Position numbers and translations under genes: made by a program
The notes under the pieces: generated by a model
Databases searched by the model: none
What the model was told of the DNA's origin: nothing
Seen by the model: the letters and a program-made list of their open reading frames with translations, nothing else
In this document: piece by piece, positions 5,479-7,947 of the stretch
Numbering within the stretch: position 1 is the stretch's first letter
Layout: the number at the start of each line of letters is the position of its first letter
Source: JAKEHA01 sp035687255
GTDB lineage: Bacteria > Krumholzibacteriota > Krumholzibacteriia > WVZY01 > JAKEHA01
Length of the DNA: 7,947 nucleotides
Assembly: GCA_035687255.1 (NCBI GenBank)
Contig: DASRYI010000374.1
Coordinates: 1 to 7,947, forward strand
Direction: 5' to 3'

Positions 5479-7947
5479 ATGGGTCGCGCTGCAGCCACGC
5501 TGGATAAACGGGGCTCCGTGGTTCGCGAATTGACGGTCGCGGCGGAAGAGGGGCAGCTGGGGCGCGTACGCGACTTCGTGGTCGCGGTGTGCGAGGAGGC
5601 CGGCTTCAGCCCGCGTGAAGTCTCCAACACCAAGCTGGCTGTCGACGAAGCCTGCACCAACATCATCAAGCACGCCTACGAGGGGCGGCGCGAGAGCGGC
5701 GACATCACGGTGGTGGCCGAGATCGATTCCGGCCGCATCAAGATCCATCTGCGCGATCGCGGCAAACACTTCGATTTCTCCGCCGTCAAGGACCCCGACC
5801 TCGACCAGTACGTCGAAACCGGCCGCAAGGGCGGGCTGGGCGTATTCCTGATCAATCGCCTCATGGATGGCGTGGAATACCGCACCACCGACGTCGGCAA
5901 CGAACTGGTTCTCACCAAGCGCAGCCAGGCCACGTTCTCGACCTCCATTCTACCCGAGCGCATGCCGGCACGGGGCACGCTGCGTTACAAGTTCATGGTG
6001 CGCGCGGGCAGCGGCCTGTTTCTGCTGATGGTGGTGCTGTGGGGATTCGTCTTCATGCGCCAGACGCACGACATCAAGGCGCAGACGGCGGCACAGTGGC
6101 TCGAGAAACGCCGCATGGCGGAGAACCTGGCCAGCCGCAGCGTCTCCGTGCTGCTGGACCCGTCGGACTACTCCATCGAACAGACCAACCTCAGCGCCGA
6201 ACTGGCCAAGCTTCTGGCCGGCAACCAGGAGGTCGCGTACGTCCGGCTGGTGGACGCCACCGGCAATATCCGCGCGTCCGGAAAGATCGACGAAGTCTTC
6301 CAGAAATACCAGCCCGCCTATGACAGGGTTCTGCTCGACGAGGGACGAATGCTGTGGACGCGAACGCACGTGGGAAAGCGCGAGGTGCGTGATCTCTCGG
6401 TGGCCGTGCGCGTCAGTGGTAACGACGCCAACTCGATCGACATGGGCCACCTGCACCTGGGCGTCTACGAAGACGCGGCCCGCGCCGCCGTCAGCGACAC
6501 GCGCCTGCAAACCTCGCTCCTTCTCCTTGCCATCTTCGGGGTGGGCATGCTGCTCATCGTGGGCCTGGTGCAGGTGTTCGTGAAGCCCATTCAGATGCTC
6601 ACCGACGGCGTGCGCGCCATCGGCGACGGCAACCTGGAGGGCAAGCTCGACGTCAGCGGGCCCGCGGAGATCGGCGCCATCGCGGGTGTGTTCAACGAGA
6701 TCACGGAAAAGTTCAAGAAGGCGCAGGACTCGGTTCTCGAACAGGAGAAGATGCAGAAGGAGATCGAGGTCGCCAAGCAGATCCAGCAGTCGCTGCTGCC
6801 GCGCAAGCGTCCCGAGATATCCGGTTATGACATTGCTCCCCTGTATCAGGCGGCGGCGGAAGTGGGCGGCGATTACTACGACTTCGTGCAGGTGGACGAC
6901 GACACCATCGGTGTGGTGGTGGCGGATGTGTCCGGCAAGGGCGTTCCCGGGTCGCTGGTCATGACCATGATCCGGACCGCGCTGCGCATGGAGGCGCGCG
7001 GCAATCGCAACGCGTCCGACGTCATGGCCAAGATGAACGCGTTCGTGACCGACGACATGAAGAAGGGCATGTTCGTCACCATGTTCTACGTGATCCTGGA
7101 TTCCAAGAACCGGATCATTTCGTACGCCAGCGCCGGCCACAACCCGATGATTCTGTACCGGCACGAGACGCGCGAGACCTTCTTCCTCAATCCGCGCGGT
7201 TTCCCGGTCGGGATCAGCCTGCCCGACGAAACGCTCTTCCGCCGTTCCATCAGTCTGGAAAAGATCCGGCTCAAGAAGGACGACATGCTGGTGATCTACA
7301 CCGACGGCGTCACCGAGGCCATGAACGCGCGGCGCGAACAGTACGGCGAAGAACGCCTGATCCAGATGGTGAGGGAGAACGGCCACATGTCTCCCACCGA
7401 CTTCATCCGCCTGCTCGACGCCGACATTCTGGAATTCACAGGCGACCATCCGCAGAGCGACGACATTACGGTGGTGGCGGTGAAGGAGAAGCTCACGGCC
7501 GACGATGTGCTCTACGGCATCCGCAAGAAGCTGCTCGAGCTGGTCGACATCCAGGGAATGAGCGTCAAGGACGCGTGCCGCGAGATGCGCGTCTCGCCCG
7601 CCACCTACTACCGCTACAAGAAGCGGCTGGAGACCATGGGAGAACGCGGCCTGCGCAACGATGTGCTGCGCAACGACGTGAGCCTCAAGCGCGTCAGCCT
7701 GGAGGCGCGCAAGGCCATCATTCGCATTATTGCCGACAACCCCGATCTCGGCGCCAAGCGCATCACGGAAGAGTACAACCGGGACCGCGAACCGGCGCAC
7801 CACATCAGCGAGCGCATGGTGTACGAGGAACTCAAGCGCCTCAATATGAACACGCGCGATCTGCGCATTGACTATCTGCGCCGCAACCGCCTGCTCAAAC
7901 CCGAGTTCGGCGGCGAAGAGCCGGTGGCTCCGCCGGCGCCGCGTACC
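5479..7947 (+). CDS. Membrane sensor fusing RsbW-like kinase, HAMP, RsbU/SpoIIE-like PP2C phosphatase and transposase-type HTH (3' truncated)
   Basis: The frame stays open to the window edge; 823 residues are visible. Residues ~15-147 are a HATPase_c_2 anti-sigma-factor-type serine kinase. The N-box is 'DEACTNIIKHAY' with E57 and N61, the G1 box has D93 and G95, and the G2 box is G118-G-L-G121. TM1 is at ~176-193, a periplasmic sensor region at ~195-343 ('VAYVRLVDATGNIRASG' is Cache/PAS-like), and TM2 at ~347-368. HAMP follows from K369-P370, then a coiled coil at ~413-437. The PP2C/SpoIIE domain spans ~432-669 with likely metal aspartates D465 (GGDYYDF), D483 (ADVSGKGVPG), D609 (YTDGVTEA) and D661/D662 (DDITVVAVK). 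Residues ~676-790 hold two HTH-like segments. Both enzymes should face the cytoplasm. In Rsb-type partner switching, such kinases phosphorylate a STAS antagonist or bind sigma, and such phosphatases reverse it. The gene starts 2 bases after the barrel gene. The overall fold calls are firm; DNA binding and targets are inferred. Confidence 0.92.
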   Translation, partial: MGRAAATLDKRGSVVRELTVAAEEGQLGRVRDFVVAVCEEAGFSPREVSNTKLAVDEACTNIIKHAYEGRRESGDITVVAEIDSGRIKIHLRDRGKHFDFSAVKDPDLDQYVETGRKGGLGVFLINRLMDGVEYRTTDVGNELVLTKRSQATFSTSILPERMPARGTLRYKFMVRAGSGLFLLMVVLWGFVFMRQTHDIKAQTAAQWLEKRRMAENLASRSVSVLLDPSDYSIEQTNLSAELAKLLAGNQEVAYVRLVDATGNIRASGKIDEVFQKYQPAYDRVLLDEGRMLWTRTHVGKREVRDLSVAVRVSGNDANSIDMGHLHLGVYEDAARAAVSDTRLQTSLLLLAIFGVGMLLIVGLVQVFVKPIQMLTDGVRAIGDGNLEGKLDVSGPAEIGAIAGVFNEITEKFKKAQDSVLEQEKMQKEIEVAKQIQQSLLPRKRPEISGYDIAPLYQAAAEVGGDYYDFVQVDDDTIGVVVADVSGKGVPGSLVMTMIRTALRMEARGNRNASDVMAKMNAFVTDDMKKGMFVTMFYVILDSKNRIISYASAGHNPMILYRHETRETFFLNPRGFPVGISLPDETLFRRSISLEKIRLKKDDMLVIYTDGVTEAMNARREQYGEERLIQMVRENGHMSPTDFIRLLDADILEFTGDHPQSDDITVVAVKEKLTADDVLYGIRKKLLELVDIQGMSVKDACREMRVSPATYYRYKKRLETMGERGLRNDVLRNDVSLKRVSLEARKAIIRIIADNPDLGAKRITEEYNRDREPAHHISERMVYEELKRLNMNTRDLRIDYLRRNRLLKPEFGGEEPVAPPAPRT
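7558..7848 (+). other. Tandem helix-turn-helix segment resembling IS3-type transposase DNA-binding region
   Basis: Protein region, residues 694-790 of the signalling protein. The first unit, 'MSVKDACREMRVSPATYYRY' and the following KKRL (694-717), has the spacing of a transposase/recombinase HTH, with a recognition helix starting at S706-P-A-T-Y-Y. The second unit (~740-790) has 'NPDLGAKRITEEYNRD', then 'ISERMVYEELKRLNMNTRD', which parallels the 'yGyRRIt..L......v..krVyRLMre.gL' pattern of the HTH_21 segment of IS3-family transposases. No DDE catalytic domain is visible in the remaining 33 residues, and no inverted repeats flank the region. It reads as an in-frame domain of the signalling protein rather than an insertion. 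Confidence 0.72.
7651..7680 (+). repeat. Perfect-length 15-bp tandem duplication (LRNDV x2)
   Basis: ctgcgcaacgatgtg at 7651-7665 is followed directly by ctgcgcaacgacgtg at 7666-7680, with a single t/c difference that is synonymous. It encodes LRNDV-LRNDV (residues 725-734) in the linker between the two HTH-like units. It is most simply a recent in-frame slippage duplication. Confidence 0.9.

Noticed and set aside
5950..7803. 617-codon open frame on the minus strand, antisense to the signalling gene
   Set aside because: Its product is rich in H, R, V and D with no recognisable motif, and it lies wholly opposite a gene with clear kinase and phosphatase motifs. High GC content with few stop codons explains it.
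7558..7947. Insertion sequence or transposase fragment at the right edge
   Set aside because: The HTH segment continues in the same frame as the phosphatase with no composition break, no inverted repeats and no DDE residues. A gene remnant beyond the window cannot be excluded.

Overview
This GC-rich window holds three genes on the + strand with no room between them. They are the 3' part of a very large repetitive surface protein (1-3554, open at the left edge), a complete PorV/PorQ-like outer-membrane barrel with C-terminal TPRs (3551-5476), and the 5' part of a large membrane signalling protein (5479-7947, open at the right edge). The first junction is an ATGA overlap and the second is a 2-base gap, so this looks like one operon. 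No promoter, terminator, RNA gene, insertion sequence or CRISPR array is visible.

The organism is probably a Gram-negative bacterium of the FCB superphylum, most likely one of its GC-rich uncultured lineages (Eisenbacteria, Krumholzibacteriota and Latescibacteria-type genomes are examples). The reasons are the 'NYPNPF...WDGR...G.Y' C-terminal domain, of the kind used as type IX secretion (T9SS) type A or FlgD-like sorting domains, and the PorV/PorQ-family barrel beside it. The phylum cannot be fixed from this window.

Region 1 (1-3554): a chain of beta-sandwich modules of about 120 residues (CARDB/DUF11-like), followed by the C-terminal sorting-type domain. A D-x-N signature recurs once per module, nine times, at intervals of 357-402 bases. 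Region 2 (3551-5476): signal peptide, beta-barrel of about 280 residues, then about five TPR-like helical pairs that should lie in the periplasm. Region 3 (5479-7947): an N-terminal RsbW/SpoIIAB-type serine kinase domain, TM1, a periplasmic sensor region, TM2, HAMP, coiled coil, an RsbU/SpoIIE-type PP2C phosphatase, and then a tandem helix-turn-helix segment resembling the DNA-binding N-terminal part of IS3-type transposases.

Working model (inference): the first two genes encode an exported surface protein and an outer-membrane protein that may help place it on the surface. The third gene encodes an envelope sensor that puts both opposing enzymes of a partner-switching pathway, and a possible DNA-binding module, into one polypeptide. 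That third protein is the most unusual item in the window.
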